In this document: piece after piece, positions 44,824-57,131 of the stretch
Position numbering within the stretch: position 1 is the first letter of the stretch
How the letters are laid out: each line of letters opens with the position of its first letter
Assembly: GCF_000143535.2 (NCBI RefSeq)
Contig: NC_037324.1
Span: forward strand, 1,426,001 to 1,490,000
DNA length: 64,000 nt
Direction: 5' to 3'
From: Botrytis cinerea B05.10
Lineage: Eukaryota > Ascomycota > Leotiomycetes > Helotiales > Sclerotiniaceae
Notes under the pieces: model-generated
Databases searched by the model: none
The model's input: the letters and a program-made list of their open reading frames with translations, nothing else
What the model was told of the DNA's origin: nothing
Position numbers and translations under genes: made by a program

Positions 44824-46074
44824 TTGCTGATTTGTTGAGGGTCCTTAGTTTTCATGGAATATATTTTAATTTTTTGCAGGGTAGAAGAGGTTTAACAATC
44901 CTAGTGGGGGCTTTTGTGCGCTAGCATCTGGAATTGCGGGTTAGAAAATTGACCGGCGTGGAAGAGTGGATAAGAGGGGTCAAGCTAGAGGCTAGAACCA
45001 CATGACACATGTCTAGAGAAAGGGAGGTTGATGGAATTTAATGTGCTAGATTGAACAAGCAGCCGAATGCTCTTATAGTTGTTGCTTCTTTTGTGCTGAA
45101 GCCATGCGTTTTGGCTCTATAAGATTTGTGAAAGGAATGCTAACAGAGTCGCGGTGATCCGAACAAAACCACCATGTACTGAACGAGAGCTATCCATACC
45201 TCAGAATTCTCGCTCTGACGAGACGAGGAAACTAAGATAAATAAAAGGCCAATGAATGTAGGGATTAAACTCCGTACCTGATGAAAGACGCGTAGCACGT
45301 TGATAGATACTCCATACCTCTCAGAAAAAGGTGCTTCGATAAGCTGTATTGATATTATCAAACAGAAACTGGTTCCACTGATAGCACTAGTGCTAATATC
45401 TCTTATAGAATTTGAGTAGATGTCGCAACCAAAAAGCAAATTAGCTTTAGAGTAAACATTAAAACATTATCAAAATAACTTGAGCATTAAGAGATTCAAA
45501 AGCGCTAGAAAGAACTCTAATTTATTTGAATTCTATAAAGAAAATATTGTAAAGTTTATAAACCTCATAAAGAGAAAGGTCATAAGAGATAGAAAGATAG
45601 AGGTAGAAAAGCCAGACAATTAAGAGGAAGAGGAAGAAGAAAGGATGAGTGAATAGGACGGAGTTTTGTTGGAGGCTTTTGCTTTGTAATTTTCTCTAAT
45701 ATAGAATAGCCTTAACAAAATATACGCTTAAACTCTATTATTATATTCATAAATCAAAAATGTCGCATTCGCATTGAGTCTCCGGTGGAACACTTGTCAT
45801 TCAAACCACATTTCATTCTTCATATTATTGATTGAAATAAGACAAATAGAGTAAACAGCCGTTGTAAAAGTTCGTTAAAGAGTGCTTAGATGGACATAAG
45901 AAGTCTGTTGGTTCCCCGCTGCAGTTCGGAGACAGTCGTTCCTAGCCAAATGAATGAATGACTGATTAAATTGCCACTACCTCAATTCTCTATTTCCCTT
46001 CATTTTCCCTCGCGTTTTCTTTCCACGCCATCTTCTAATCCTAGAATTCATTTTGATCCTCTAAAACGCATCTC
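44824..46074. other. Intergenic, AT-rich
   Basis: 5' flank of the tRNA-Asp gene and 3' flank of the secreted-protein gene. AT-rich near 45420-45770. No gene seen. Confidence 0.55.
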
Positions 46075-46507
46075 TTAAGCTCCAGAGTAGAATCCGTAAC
46101 TCAGGAAGTTGACATTTGTAACACAACTTCCAACGGAAGCAGTTCCGTACTGGGATTTGTCACCTCCTTGGTTAAGAGCAGTATAGAAGGTAACGTGGAA
46201 GTTTGGAGTCAAGCTCAAGATCTTGATACTGTGTTGAGTGGCGCCAAAATTGCCTTTCGTAGTAGCAGCTCCATCAGTGATGATAAACGCACCACCACCA
46301 CAAGCTGTTATTCAAGAGTTAGTCAGGGTAACATAGAGAAAATGATTATGAAATTGGCATACAAGAATCAGTGTAGACTGCAAATTGAGTACTGCCTCTC
46401 TTCTCGAGGGTCATGGCAGCATTAGCTTCGGCATCAGCGACAGGGAGAGCTGGGGCAACAGCAGCCAAGATGGCGGTGATGATGCTGGTGGTGTAAATGA
46501 ACTTCAT
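46075..46507 (-). CDS. Small secreted protein with Kex2-type processing site
   Basis: Two short exons on the minus strand, 46507-46363 and 46304-46075, with a 58-nt intron (GTATGC donor, CTAACTC branch site, ATAACAG acceptor), encode 124 residues. Residues 1-20 are a signal peptide (MKF, then ITAILAAVAPALP). An Ala/Glu-rich propeptide ends in the dibasic LEKR at 34-37, the usual Kex2 target, so the mature protein would start at Gly38 and have 87 residues. It has two cysteines (50 and 109), probably one disulfide, and beta-strand-like alternation (HSIKILSLTPNFHVTFYTAL, VTNVNFLSYGFYS). I do not recognise a family. Size, pre-pro structure and isolated position fit a candidate effector or killer-like protein, but that is an inference. 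Confidence 0.78.
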
Positions 46508-49177
46508 TTTGAAATTGATTGTTAGAGTAACTATATTCGAAGGTTGTTTGTTGTGGGAGGCTTGATTTATTGGAGATGTGTGGATGTGATGTTCTGCTGG
46601 AGAGTGATTCTCTAGAAGAGGTCTTTCATAACATCTTTATAGAATTTCTAAAGATCAAAGCAAAGATGCTTTCACTGTCAGGTCTCTGAAGCAAGGATCT
46701 TACCGACTCGCAGTTTTGCTTTTAACCTCGTTCCTGCAAGTTGATTATTGATAATGATCAAATGCGTATCACCCTTTCGCTTCTCCAGGGTTCGTTGCCG
46801 CAAGTGTCAGTGGATCGAAAATTGGGCGTATCTCGTCCATACTTCTTGATATGTGAACACGTCAGTGATGTACCTTCGACGCAGTGAGCGTTTAGTCAAC
46901 ATAGCTGAAGATATGCATATGATCTCCGAGTTTGCAAATCATGGTTGATAATATAAGACTAAGAGCAGGTGATCTCAGCAAGTCACTTAACAGCACCAAT
47001 ATGAAGATGAACAAGAAATCGCTCGAGCTTGGTCCAAACCGTAGTACCATCGCGGTAGAGCATTGAATTTCGCATTCCTAATTCCGACTTTCGAGAAAAA
47101 AACCACTAAGTGTAGGTTACTGCCTATGGTGACTGACGAATAAAAAAGAGTCTGAGCAATAAAGAAAAGCAAAAACCGTCATTCTTCACCCGTTTTTACT
47201 TCAAGTTATGTTTTCAATTGCAAGGATATTTACTTTAAATATAATGCATTTTATATCTTTTTTATATTCAGATCAATAAAAACAGCTCGAGTGCTTTTCG
47301 TAGGTTATTTGGACTCCAATTTATTTTCAAAATCGACATCGGATAAATTAGTGTTGAGATATCTGAAAATCAAAAGATTACAGATGATGATTCTTGAGCT
47401 TGATGCAACTACGAAGTGGCTTATTTAAACTGCCCAGGTAGGTGGTAACCGTAATGCTTACGATTATTCTCAGCCTTGAAATTAAATCTGACTGGTAGAA
47501 AATCATGACTCCACTTGTTCGAGGGTAAGCTGAGGTTTCAGTCGAGAAGGGCCATTCCGCATCATCATTCCACATTAACTCCGATTATGCAAGTCGTCTA
47601 ATATGGATGCTTACACCTGAAATAATAATGTGTTTCCGGAAAAAACCCTCTTTTCAATTTCATCTAAACGAAATTTTGAAAAATGAAAAATGTTAATTCA
47701 ATCAATATAGCTTTAAATTGAAATCTATATTATTCTAGAAAGATTTTTTTAATTTAAAGTTATATTGATTGAATCGAAAACAATTAAATTATTTTTCTTT
47801 AAGATTTAATAAAAAGTTGATTGAATTAAAAAAGAGTTACGTTTTGGAAATACGTTATTAAATCGGGTATATACATTTCTGCGGGTATGATAAATGCTTG
47901 TTTTCACTTCCACAATTACGCAACACCAAAGGCTACTCTGTGCGCACTTCAGATGAAGTAAGAGTTTCGCGTGAAAGACAACATTAATCTGATTTCCCAG
48001 CACTCTACGATAATACAATACGAGACGCCATAGATCATTCATCATTGTCAGATTACCATTGCGAGAGCACCACAAACTGATTACATCTCCATACGTTAGT
48101 TACCTATCTGGATTGCTATCCGATTTGCGCATCTATTACCTCTTACTTTCACGTCAGGCACTCATAGTTGGGCATAAATCTCGTCGATTTCTGACCCCAG
48201 ATTGTTAATAGGGTGTCTATCCGACTGGAATTCGTTAAATCCGTCTTTCATGACCAATTTGAAAATATTTGGGGGTTATATGTCGTGCTTAAATAGCGGG
48301 TGGGTAGGCAGTGGCTTGCTTACTATTTCTCAAAACCAACACCGAACGATCAATCCTGGATCTGTAAATGCGATTCAATTTGCTCCTAAAGTTACATGAC
48401 ACCAAGCGATATCCGGAATACATCTGCTGGACAACTGAAATGAAGAATTCAATTCGGAAGATTCTGAGGCTAGGCATTTTCAATAGATTTTTAATCACCT
48501 CTCCGATCTAGTCCCTCGACTATCACCGTGCAATATTACCGCATGCCATCGACCACTTTAAATTAGTAGGAAAGAAAGGCTTAACTTTGAAATATGCGAA
48601 AGAATAACATTTGAAGTTGTTGACTTGGAATCACGACCATTTCACTTCCAGAGCACAAGAATCACTCGTTGAACTATCAATTTAATTGATAATTCGAGAG
48701 CGAGAATAGAAATAGAGATTGATGAAAGCTGCCCAGGAAAAGGAGTCATAAGAACGAAGTCTATTCTAGGGAGTTCTTTGGAACACGAAGAAGGAATCAT
48801 CAAATATCTTGAGATAAGATCGTTGCATTTGTTAAATATGGAAAGTTTCAGTATACAAGTACCATTTTCCTTTATACAATCATTCTTAGCTCTTGTGCAG
48901 TCTAAGATGGCGAGAACCAAAGGTAGTTCGATGTCATCATTTTCTGATTATCTCATGTTTAGGTGTTGAATTCTACATTATGCTTCATCAAACAAATTTC
49001 ATGGCAGGCAACATATGTTGGAATCAAATAGAAGCAATATCAGTATTGAAAGCACTAAAAGATTTCTATCTATTCTTCAAAGCTTTCTTGCCTGTTTCCT
49101 CTGAAATCATGCATACAATCATCTCGAATTATGGCTAGAACTGTCATACCAAAGACAACTCAAAAGGTAGGGATGTT
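46508..49177. other. Intergenic, 2.7 kb, AT-rich with palindromes
   Basis: Promoter side of the secreted protein gene, then AT-rich DNA including the inverted repeat near 47.7 kb (listed separately). Short open frames (46987-47172, 47806-48075, 48642-49138) have no motif, splice partner or coding character. No gene seen. Confidence 0.55.
47696..47774. repeat. AT-rich inverted repeat
   Basis: Two 24-base arms, 47696-47719 and 47751-47774, are reverse complements with a single mismatch and a 31-base loop. A further copy of the outer arm motif (TTGATTGAATTAA) at about 47816-47828 pairs perfectly with 47693-47705, so the structure is nested. Confidence 0.82.
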
Positions 49178-50375
49178 TCATCTTATCTTGTTCCAGTCGA
49201 TGGCTTTGCGTGGCTGAACTGTGAAAGGGGGATTGAGTCTCCAATAATCTCTGGCAGCAGCATATTTGGTACCTCCGCGGAGTTCATGTTTCTTGCGGTG
49301 ATTTCTGACACGCCAACTTTGTTGTATTAGCTTAGATCATAAGTGAATAAAGTGCATATGAAAGGAGGCTTACTCGTTGAGTCTATCTCTCTCGGTCCAG
49401 GTGATTCGAATGCGCTTGCGATCTTGATCATCATTCGTGTTTGGCATAGAAGATGTTTGTGGCGCATCATAATTAAAACCTTTGACATGGAAATACTCTT
49501 CTTTTGTCATGGAGATTTCACAATATGCAAACTCCATGCGATGGTAGATTGGCATATTCTCTTCACGATCCTTCGTGCTGGAAAACCTAAGCTCGTGAGG
49601 TGCAACAGTGGCCGGTGCAGCAATAGCTCGACCAGCAGTAGCTCGAGCAACGGTAGCGGGTGCAATTGGTGCGGGAATAGGTTCATAATCTTCATCCTCT
49701 ACTGTGGAAATTTATCAGTAAAAACTTTCCATTGACAGTTACGATCTTGTCTTACTTTCTTCATCGGAGAAACCTGCTGGACTAGGAGAATATCCACGAT
49801 CAGGTGTAGGACGGGAGTTATCATCTTCGATAACTATATTTAATAAGTATGGGTAATAAATTGGTGGGTTGAATTGCAATTTTACCTTCTTCCTTGATAA
49901 GGGGTGCAATCTGACGATCTTCCTTGATAAAAGGTGCAATCTGACGTTCTTCCTTGATAGCGGGTTCAATCTTTTGAGATCTTGATGTATCGTAGAGACT
50001 ACGGTCAGCAGAGGAAGCATGTGTAAGAGAATCGTCATTTTCCTCATCGTGTTCAATCAAATTGGCAGCGTGATATACCTTCGAAATTAGGGAGATACGT
50101 TCGAGAGCATTTTGGCGAAGACTGAAATAGCTTTGAAGGCGACTATATTGCAATCGAAGGATACTATGCTCCGTTTGAAGGCGGTTGTGCTGAATTTGAA
50201 TCTGATTGTATTGAGATTGAAGTTGATTGTTTTGCTCTTGAAGCTGTTGGTTTTGATATTGGAGTTCAATATTTTGGTTAGAAGGAGCAGTAACTTCTGC
50301 GCTTTCGAGAGGAATGGAGGGATACCGCTGGCGGTTGGTAATAGGGTAGTACAGACTCTTCTTATCTTCGTTCAT
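49178..50375 (-). CDS. Gln-rich coiled-coil protein of unknown function
   Basis: Four exons on the minus strand: 50375-49886, 49833-49756, 49701-49374, 49316-49178; introns of 52, 54 and 57 nt, each in good consensus and phase. The product has 344 residues. Residues 33-95 or so are a Gln/Asn-rich coiled coil (QNQQLQEQNNQLQSQYNQIQ). Around 135-165 a short motif repeats three times (IKEERQIAP, IKEDRQIAP, IKEEGKIA). Then come an acidic stretch (IEDEDYEPIPAP), an Ala-rich linker and a better-composed C-terminal third (MEFAYCEISMTKEEYF, ITWTERDRLND joined to WRVRNHRKKHELR, ending DYWRLNPPF and AIDWNKIR). The basic, Trp/Arg-rich end could bind nucleic acid or protein. I recognise no family. No signal peptide. 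Confidence 0.75.
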
Positions 50376-51776
50376 TGTATCTTACAATAGGACACGCGCC
50401 TTTTGTACTGTACAAAGTTACATTAGCATGAAAGAACATTCAAATCAGATGAAAGATTGTGAAGGGTTGATGGATCAATGAAAGATGTGGTGACATACCA
50501 GTTAATTGTGGTTCGAGTTGTTTGAGTTGTTTAGAATAAAAATTGGTCTAGTAGAAAGTAATGTTTAAACAAGCTACACAGAACTCGAAGATTCCATTAA
50601 CCCTTACCTGTTTGGAAACTCAGAGACGGGAAGTCATGTGAGTATGACTAACAGGTGAATCATTTGGAAAGTCAGAGATGGGAAGTCATGTGAGTATGAC
50701 CAACAGGTGAATCAAGAAGACATGAAGACTGCCGATAGCCTGGCAAGAGAAGAAAAAATGTGAAGCAATTGTTATTTGATAATTGTTGTTTTTGATATTT
50801 TTGGATGTGTGATAGGATTAGCGAGACTCAGGGGTTCTTGTCTGATGTTTTGGGGGTGGGGTAGCATTCATTATGGCCATGACAGTCCTTTTCAGCCCCT
50901 CTTCAGTCTTAAACAATTAAATCTCAATTTTTTGATCAGTTAAGATATTCAACTCAAATTATTCAATATCTAGGTATGCACAATGAATCCTCATTACTAG
51001 TGCTTTCTGGTGCATTTCGGTGAGGAATACCTACTCTTGAACAAAGAGGTTTTGTTTCACTCAATAGACTTGACTTATACTACAAGAATCTCATTTGATA
51101 TGAATACAATCAATAACATCCATGACAGCATGGGTAAATCTATAGTCTGGAAATCTGACATGTTGCTTGTATGATATGAGTTCTATTATTCAGGTAAGCA
51201 TAAAGAAGGTTTGCCCCTGATATTATAGACTGAACTTTTTAATCTTAACATTTGAGTAGCTATTGACTGCTAGCCATAACAAGAATCATTCTGGTAGGTG
51301 ACTTTGGAGCCGTCAATCCACAACTACATGCATTCTCATAATGTCTTCTACTTCAACATCGACTCCTTTGATTGTCAGACATCTGAGTTTGATGAGCAAT
51401 ATCATGCCCAGGAAAGCAAAATAGGCTTTTTGAATCGTACCAGAGACTATTCTTGGAGAAGAAAGTGAACACGTCGGTATAAGAAGAGATAATCTGTGTG
51501 CTTTGTGTTTGGAGGAGTGATTCTGATTTCATCGAAGTTGTTAAAGAGAGAATTTGAACTTAATTCAGATGGAAACTGTTGACTAAGAAAAGATGCTCAT
51601 ATAGTCAAAGAGAGAATCATGAGGTGCATCAGGTAGTAGCATATATAATGACATTACCATATTCTGTTATTTCCATACTAGGAGTAACATGGTTCGCCAG
51701 CTCAACAATAGGGTTATATATCCAGGTATGTGTGTGCACAGATACGGTACAGCCAGAAAACTGTGTGAGTTGCACA
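50376..51776. other. Intergenic, 1.4 kb
   Basis: Promoter side of the coiled-coil gene and 3' flank of the Zn2Cys6 gene. Contains a 52-bp tandem duplication (listed separately). No gene seen. Confidence 0.55.
50611..50714. repeat. 52-bp tandem duplication
   Basis: Copies 50611-50662 and 50663-50714 are adjacent and differ at three positions only (ACT/AGT, ACGG/ATGG, CTAAC/CCAAC). It lies about 240 bases upstream of the coiled-coil gene ATG, in its promoter or 5' leader. Confidence 0.93.
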
Positions 51777-53521
51777 TCATAGACTTTGTGAATAATCAAA
51801 GTTACCCGAATTTTCGCTCCGGAACACTTCCCTTGGCCATTCCATTGACTTTTTCCATTTCTCTTCCCCATCCCCGGTCAACTGACTCCAAATTCCCTCC
51901 ACCCATTTTTCATGACCTCTAATCTCACCTCCCACTCTAATACCACCGTTTAAGCTGCCAGAATCACTGATTTCAGTTTCACGACAAAGAATAGGCCCCA
52001 TAATCTTCTGCACTGCTAGAAAATGAGCAATTAATACCCTTGCTACTTTATTTGTTTCATCTATAAAGGTGTAGAAGGTACGATCGCTCATCTTACTGAT
52101 TGCAAGGTAGATTTGAACAAATTTGAAATAGGCTATTGAGGTGTTAGATGATCACAGGATGCCACGTAAGGAGTAAAAAGGAGAATGTATAGTGAGGAGA
52201 AGGATACCGGATAGAGAAGAAGTTTCCCACTGTTTGACAACGGCCAGAAGCATTCCAAAGAACTCCATATTCGTTTTCCTACTCTGGCATGAATCTTTGA
52301 TGAGATTTAACGAGCTTTTAGCACCTTGGGTGGAATGATTGGGAATTCTAGGCAGACCAACAAGTCGTTTTTCCATTTGCTGCCAATGGTCTCCATCCCC
52401 ATCAAAGCACATTTCTATCCCTTTATCTTGCCCGCCAAGGAGACGGCTATCACGAAGAATGCCGCAGCCACGGAAAAAATGTAAGAGTTCAAAAAAGCCA
52501 GATAGATCAGATAGATAGCAAGATTGAAACGTCAGCAAGTAGAGAGTTGCTTGGATTGTTTGTCTTTGAAAATTCGTCGTGGTCAAGGGATCAAGCTTGG
52601 CGAAGAGCGTTGACAACCCGCAGATGGCGAGTGTGCGGTAGTGGAGTGATAGGGTGTGATAACTTTTGGCAGGACTTCCTGAGTTGACCGTAGAATTGCA
52701 AGGGTAAAAGGGTAAGTTGCTTGAAATGTGGGATGCGGATAGGCCAAGAATAGCGTGTAATAAGAAAGGATTCTTGAGATAGATCATCTGTTAGCGCCAC
52801 TACTGTTCAAAAGTGTAGGAGGCAAAGCTACTCACATGATGAGCCAGGACTGGAACATGAAAAACCCACTTTTCCTTGCTCCCTACAGGCAGATAGGGGT
52901 GAGCATGCATCAAAAAATGATGAAAAATGAACATGTCATCTAGGGAAAATATGGTGGGTGTAGCTTGCAGATTTCCATACGGAACCGGGCTCGGATTAGA
53001 GATCTGGTGAGGCTTTAGGGGTAATATTGAAGGTGGAAGTGTAGGGTAGCTGCATGGCAGTTGATTTCGTGCACAATTTTGACATGAAGGCAAAGTTTCT
53101 TGACACTGAAATTATTAACAAACATAGATTTCATGTTATCAAGTGAGAGCCATACTTTTACTTTACGTTTCTTGCAATTGTAACATCCGCGTCTCGACTT
53201 TTTGTGACCTTTGCGAGGTCTGCGGGGCTCATTTTGCTTCGTGCCGTTGTTTGGCCATACTGTAGAGGAACTTTGGCTGGCAATAATACTGTCCCCCGAA
53301 TGAGCGTTACTACAGCTGCCAGCAGACTTCGACTTCATGCAACAATCGTGGTCGCTGCTTCCGAGATTATTCAGATCTTGTTGCGTTGCACAGCTGCCTG
53401 AATCATCATAATTTGCGTTTGCATAGCGTTCATTTACCCGTTCAAACAGCTCAGTTCCATCTCTAAGTCGTGTATAATCATCACGAAGCCATCTGAACGT
53501 ATTGATGTATTCGTTATCCAT
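51777..53521 (-). CDS. Zn2Cys6 fungal transcription factor
   Basis: Four exons on the minus strand: 53521-53156, 53105-52836, 52787-52208, 52132-51777; introns of 50, 48 and 75 nt. The product has 523 residues. The binuclear zinc cluster is Cys113-x2-Cys116-x6-Cys123-x6-Cys130-x2-Cys133-x6-Cys140. The first intron splits it exactly before Cys123, a common place in this family. Basic residues precede it (GHKKSRRG). The regulatory region is of the type next to fungal sterol-uptake-regulator-like factors (FSLDDMFIFHHFLMHAHPYL; NPFLLHAILGLSASHIS). It would act in the nucleus, binding CGG-type sites. The finger is unusually far from the N-terminus, behind a 110-residue polar leader with its own Cys-rich stretch (DHDCCMKSKSAGSC). 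There is no biosynthetic cluster around it, so its target is unknown. Confidence 0.88.
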
Positions 53522-55143
53522 TGCATGGGCATAGCCAATAATAATGTGTGGTAGATTAACGTCGCAGAGTACCGATTATAAGCGCAGCTCATTTCAAGCC
53601 CAAACTGAATCACGTGACCGACATTCATATCTTATCAGATAGCCACTTCGCGGCTATTGGTTTTGGTTGGAACGTTCCCAATTGTCGATTGATTGTTTGA
53701 ACACTTCTGCACACACTCAGCTTCCATATTTCATGACAACTACATCCGCAATACTGCTTGAAGATTCTCTGGGAAAGGCTGCAATTGCGGATCGGTTAAC
53801 CTTGGTAGCAATTAGAAATGCGGGGGAAGACCGTAATTGTATGAAGTCTCTCATAGGAAAACGTGATAAGTGAGTTGGATAAATGGAGATGCAGATTAAT
53901 AATGTTAACAACCTCTCTAGAGACATGAAGCCTACCTAAGAACAGTGTTCAATCATCTTCACTGATTAGTTGTACTCATACCATAAAAAGCTGTGATTGT
54001 TCACTAATACATAAACTAGGGCACCACGAGCCTGGAGTAGAAGGCTTAGATATGAGTTTCCTTCTATAAAAATTTGAGTTCGAGGCTTATCGAATCTTGT
54101 CATTCTCTCCTGTCAAGTTACATAAGTACAGAGGCTTATGCCATAGGGTTTTATGCTGCAATTTTTTCTTCCGTACCGGGCCGATGGCGGGTCCAATGCT
54201 TCTTAGCAGGCCCCAGAGCCAAATGCAAATACAAGGAACATGCATTTTGCCTGTGGGTAGCGGTGCAACCACTGCAACGCAAGCCGAAGGTTGATCTTAT
54301 CAGATGAGAACCATTGAAACATTCGCATGAACTTTTCAACCTCGGAGATAGAACTTAATCAGGCTCAGGCGAGCTCCCAAACTTTGTATCGTACTGACCG
54401 CATCGTCTTGGTGGAAAGTAGGTGTAGAACCAGGACGAACAATAAAAGAGGACTGAAAGTGGACTTGAAAACCAAGGATATTTATCAGATGGAAATTCTC
54501 CTGCAAGGTTTCGGAACTCTAAAATTGTGGAGTATAATATGTTATCAGATTCAAAATCATTTGACGTAGTCCGCCTAGTGTCAATTTAGCCACCAAGATG
54601 GCATGATCACCGCAGTAAGCACTGAAATCTAGTCTGGCTGGAAGAATAATGATGAATTAGGCCTCGGTCCCGATGCTGGCGACTCTATCATGAACTAGCA
54701 ATTCAATAGGCAGGGATCCCGAAGGGCTGTCGCCATTTCATCACATGAAATGGCATGACTCTTGTCTTCACCTCTAATTCCTTCTTTCCCAGCGGAAATA
54801 TTGTACCCTGCTTTATCCTGTTTTATCAAACTTTAGTGTTAGATTACCTAAAGCTAATTTATATTTTGACCGCTTTCATGATTTCAACTTGGTAGCTATT
54901 GATCGGAAAAACAATCTTCAGCATCAATATTCTTGGTTCTAGAGTTCTACTTGACTGACTCTCCTGCTATGCTAGTCTGTTCTTCTGTCTCAACATCTAA
55001 CATCATACCTCTTTCCACCTCCACCACCCCTTTTCAAATCTCATTACCCTCAAAATCTTTAAAAACTTCCCAGACATCTTCTACCACTCAGTCGCCATCA
55101 GTGCAAGAGAAGACCGGGAACAAGAAACAAGGACAAAAGCATA
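53522..55143. other. Intergenic, 1.6 kb
   Basis: Divergent promoter region of the Zn2Cys6 gene (-) and the unknown gene at 55144 (+). Pairs of open frames near 54070-54340 on both strands overlap and show no domain. No gene seen. Confidence 0.55.
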
Positions 55144-55907
55144 ATGTCTCTCCAAACCCCCAGCTACGATGCGCCCCAAACATCTCTTCCTCGGCCCCAT
55201 CCTCATCTCACAAACCGCGTGCGCGCATACGACATCATCTCGACAAGCTTTTCCATCGCTCAACTCAGTCTCGCTATTACCGCGACGGTGAAACGGAGTC
55301 CGTTGTCGATCTTATTCCTGAGTCAAACTCCTGAATTAGATCTTGGAGGCTTGAAAAATGAAGCTGTCTTTATGCAAGATTTTGCTACAAGTTTGGATCC
55401 AACTTGTCGATATACATTCCTCAATTATCTAAGTGAGGAAGGGATGTTGGGAGAATGGATGGCCAAAGGGGAAATGAATCCAAGCATGAAGGAGTGGGCA
55501 GAATATGCCAAATGGTGCGTCAAGGTTGTTCAGGAAGAAGGGTGGGTTGATTTCTCTGAAGGTAGCATAGAAGGAGCTGAGCAAAGGGGAAATGGAAGAG
55601 CCATTGATCTTTTGGTTTCTGGAGAGATGTTCAAGGCGGATAGAATTTTGGATGGTAGTGAAGAGTCTATGACCTTTGCAGATGAATGCGAGGAATTAAA
55701 CATGCTTCAAGCTACAGATGTGTTGCAAAACTTGTGCGCGACAACTTCATCCTCTGTAAGTTTACCTTCTTCCTCCTCCAGATATTTTGTGCATTGTGCC
55801 TGACATGTCTCCAATAGAATCTAGCGGCACTCACAACACAAAACGAGAAATTACTATCGCAATACGAGAAAGAACAAGCAAGCAGAATGGTTAGAGCATT
55901 GTTGTAG
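55144..55907 (+). CDS. Unknown protein, two exons
   Basis: Exons 55144-55755 and 55818-55907, intron 62 nt (GTAAGT donor, CCAATAG acceptor), giving 233 residues. The first exon starts at ATAATGTCTC, and the last exon extends the protein with a Gln/Glu helix (TTQNEKLLSQYEKEQASR). The N-terminal part has one moderately hydrophobic stretch (YDIISTSFSIAQLSLAITAT, about 29-48) that is too polar for a confident membrane helix. The centre is acidic and aromatic (FATSLDPTCRYTFLNYL, EWAEYAKWCVKVVQEEGWVDF), and the end suggests a coiled coil. I do not recognise a family. The different open frame starting upstream at 54933 overlaps the first exon and has no coding character. Confidence 0.68.
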
Positions 55908-57042
55908 ATATTAGGACCGGCTTGATTATTACGATATGAAACGATAGATGGATGGTGTTCAGGGACCTCATTTGATTCCTTTCGGCGCATTTCCTGGTGC
56001 TAATACCAGTAGAACTTTTAGATTTTGAAAATACCAATGTACATAGTACGAAACTACTGATGCTTATTAGATTTGTTCTGAAACGTCTACTTCCTACTGA
56101 TTCCGCACTGCTTTACTCTTTTGCTCTGTTATTCTAGCCACGGATTTCCCACAAATCTCGTATTCGAGAGAAAAAAAAAGATTCTGCCGATTTATTATTG
56201 ACAAATCCGGAAAGGATACACGAAGCATCATGTATGACAACGACTCACATATCAAGCCATGCATGCAGCCCAGACAACCGACGAGCAAGCTTTGTCCTTG
56301 AAAACTTTATTCTGTAATAAGGTCTTGACTGGGAAGCTTGAAGCTGGGTGTCTCTGTATCAAACCCCCACCTTCCCGATACCGCTGTAAGTGGAGCAGGT
56401 GGGATCGCTCCGTTCCTCCCCCTGCTTCTATGTGGGGTGAAAGTGCCGAGTCAAGAATCTTGACTCAACACGAAAGAAAGAAGGAAGGTAGAAATCGTCA
56501 TCAGGGATGATATGCAGTGGCTGATGGTAGCCAAATTTGATAGAATCTTGCCTGTTGAACGAAGATGATTCGGTGCCTTTTATTCGTCCCAGGGTCGATT
56601 CCTATGAATTCGAGATTGCAATTGTGCTGGATTTGATGGATGAATTTGGTCCAAATTATAGGTAGGAGTTGGTGGAATGACGAACGCATATGCATGGCCG
56701 AGATTCTGGATTTGGGAGGAAACTGTGATGTACTGACAAGTCTTTCGAACTAGAAATACAATTCGACGCATTGTCTCTTGTGTTCCTGACGTCCAGAAGG
56801 CTTGAATATTAGACGCCCCTTCATGATTAATCTAACGTACGCTTGTCAACACGCGCAAACCTCTTGCCCACGCATCCAGCGCTGAGAACCTGGAAATCCT
56901 GATGGAGCTGGTCATCGTGTAGTGAAAGGAATTGATGTCTTTCATCATGAGTTTCGTGTTCCGTGGGCTTTGTCGAGTTCGAGAAAACACCCTGCCTGCT
57001 ACTATGATATATTGAATTTGCACTATGTAAATTCATAGTTTA
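55908..57042. other. Intergenic, 1.1 kb
   Basis: 3' flank of the preceding gene and 5' flank of the tRNA-Thr gene. No gene seen. Confidence 0.55.
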
Positions 57043-57131
57043 GCCTGCTTGGCGCAGTGGTAACGCGTAGCACTTGTATGTAATTCTTTACAGCGATGCT
57101 AAGATCATTGGTTCGATTCCAGTAGTAGGCA
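57043..57131 (+). tRNA. tRNA-Thr (TGT) with about 17-nt intron
   Basis: The acceptor stem GCCTGCT pairs with AGTAGGC (one G-T pair), discriminator A. The D arm is GCGCAGTGGTAACGC. The anticodon stem TAGCA/TGCTA has loop CTTGTAA and anticodon TGT, interrupted after position 37 by about 17 nt (TGTAATTCTTTACAGCG). The T arm is ATTGG-TTCGATT-CCAGT. Spliced length is 72 nt without CCA. Confidence 0.9.
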
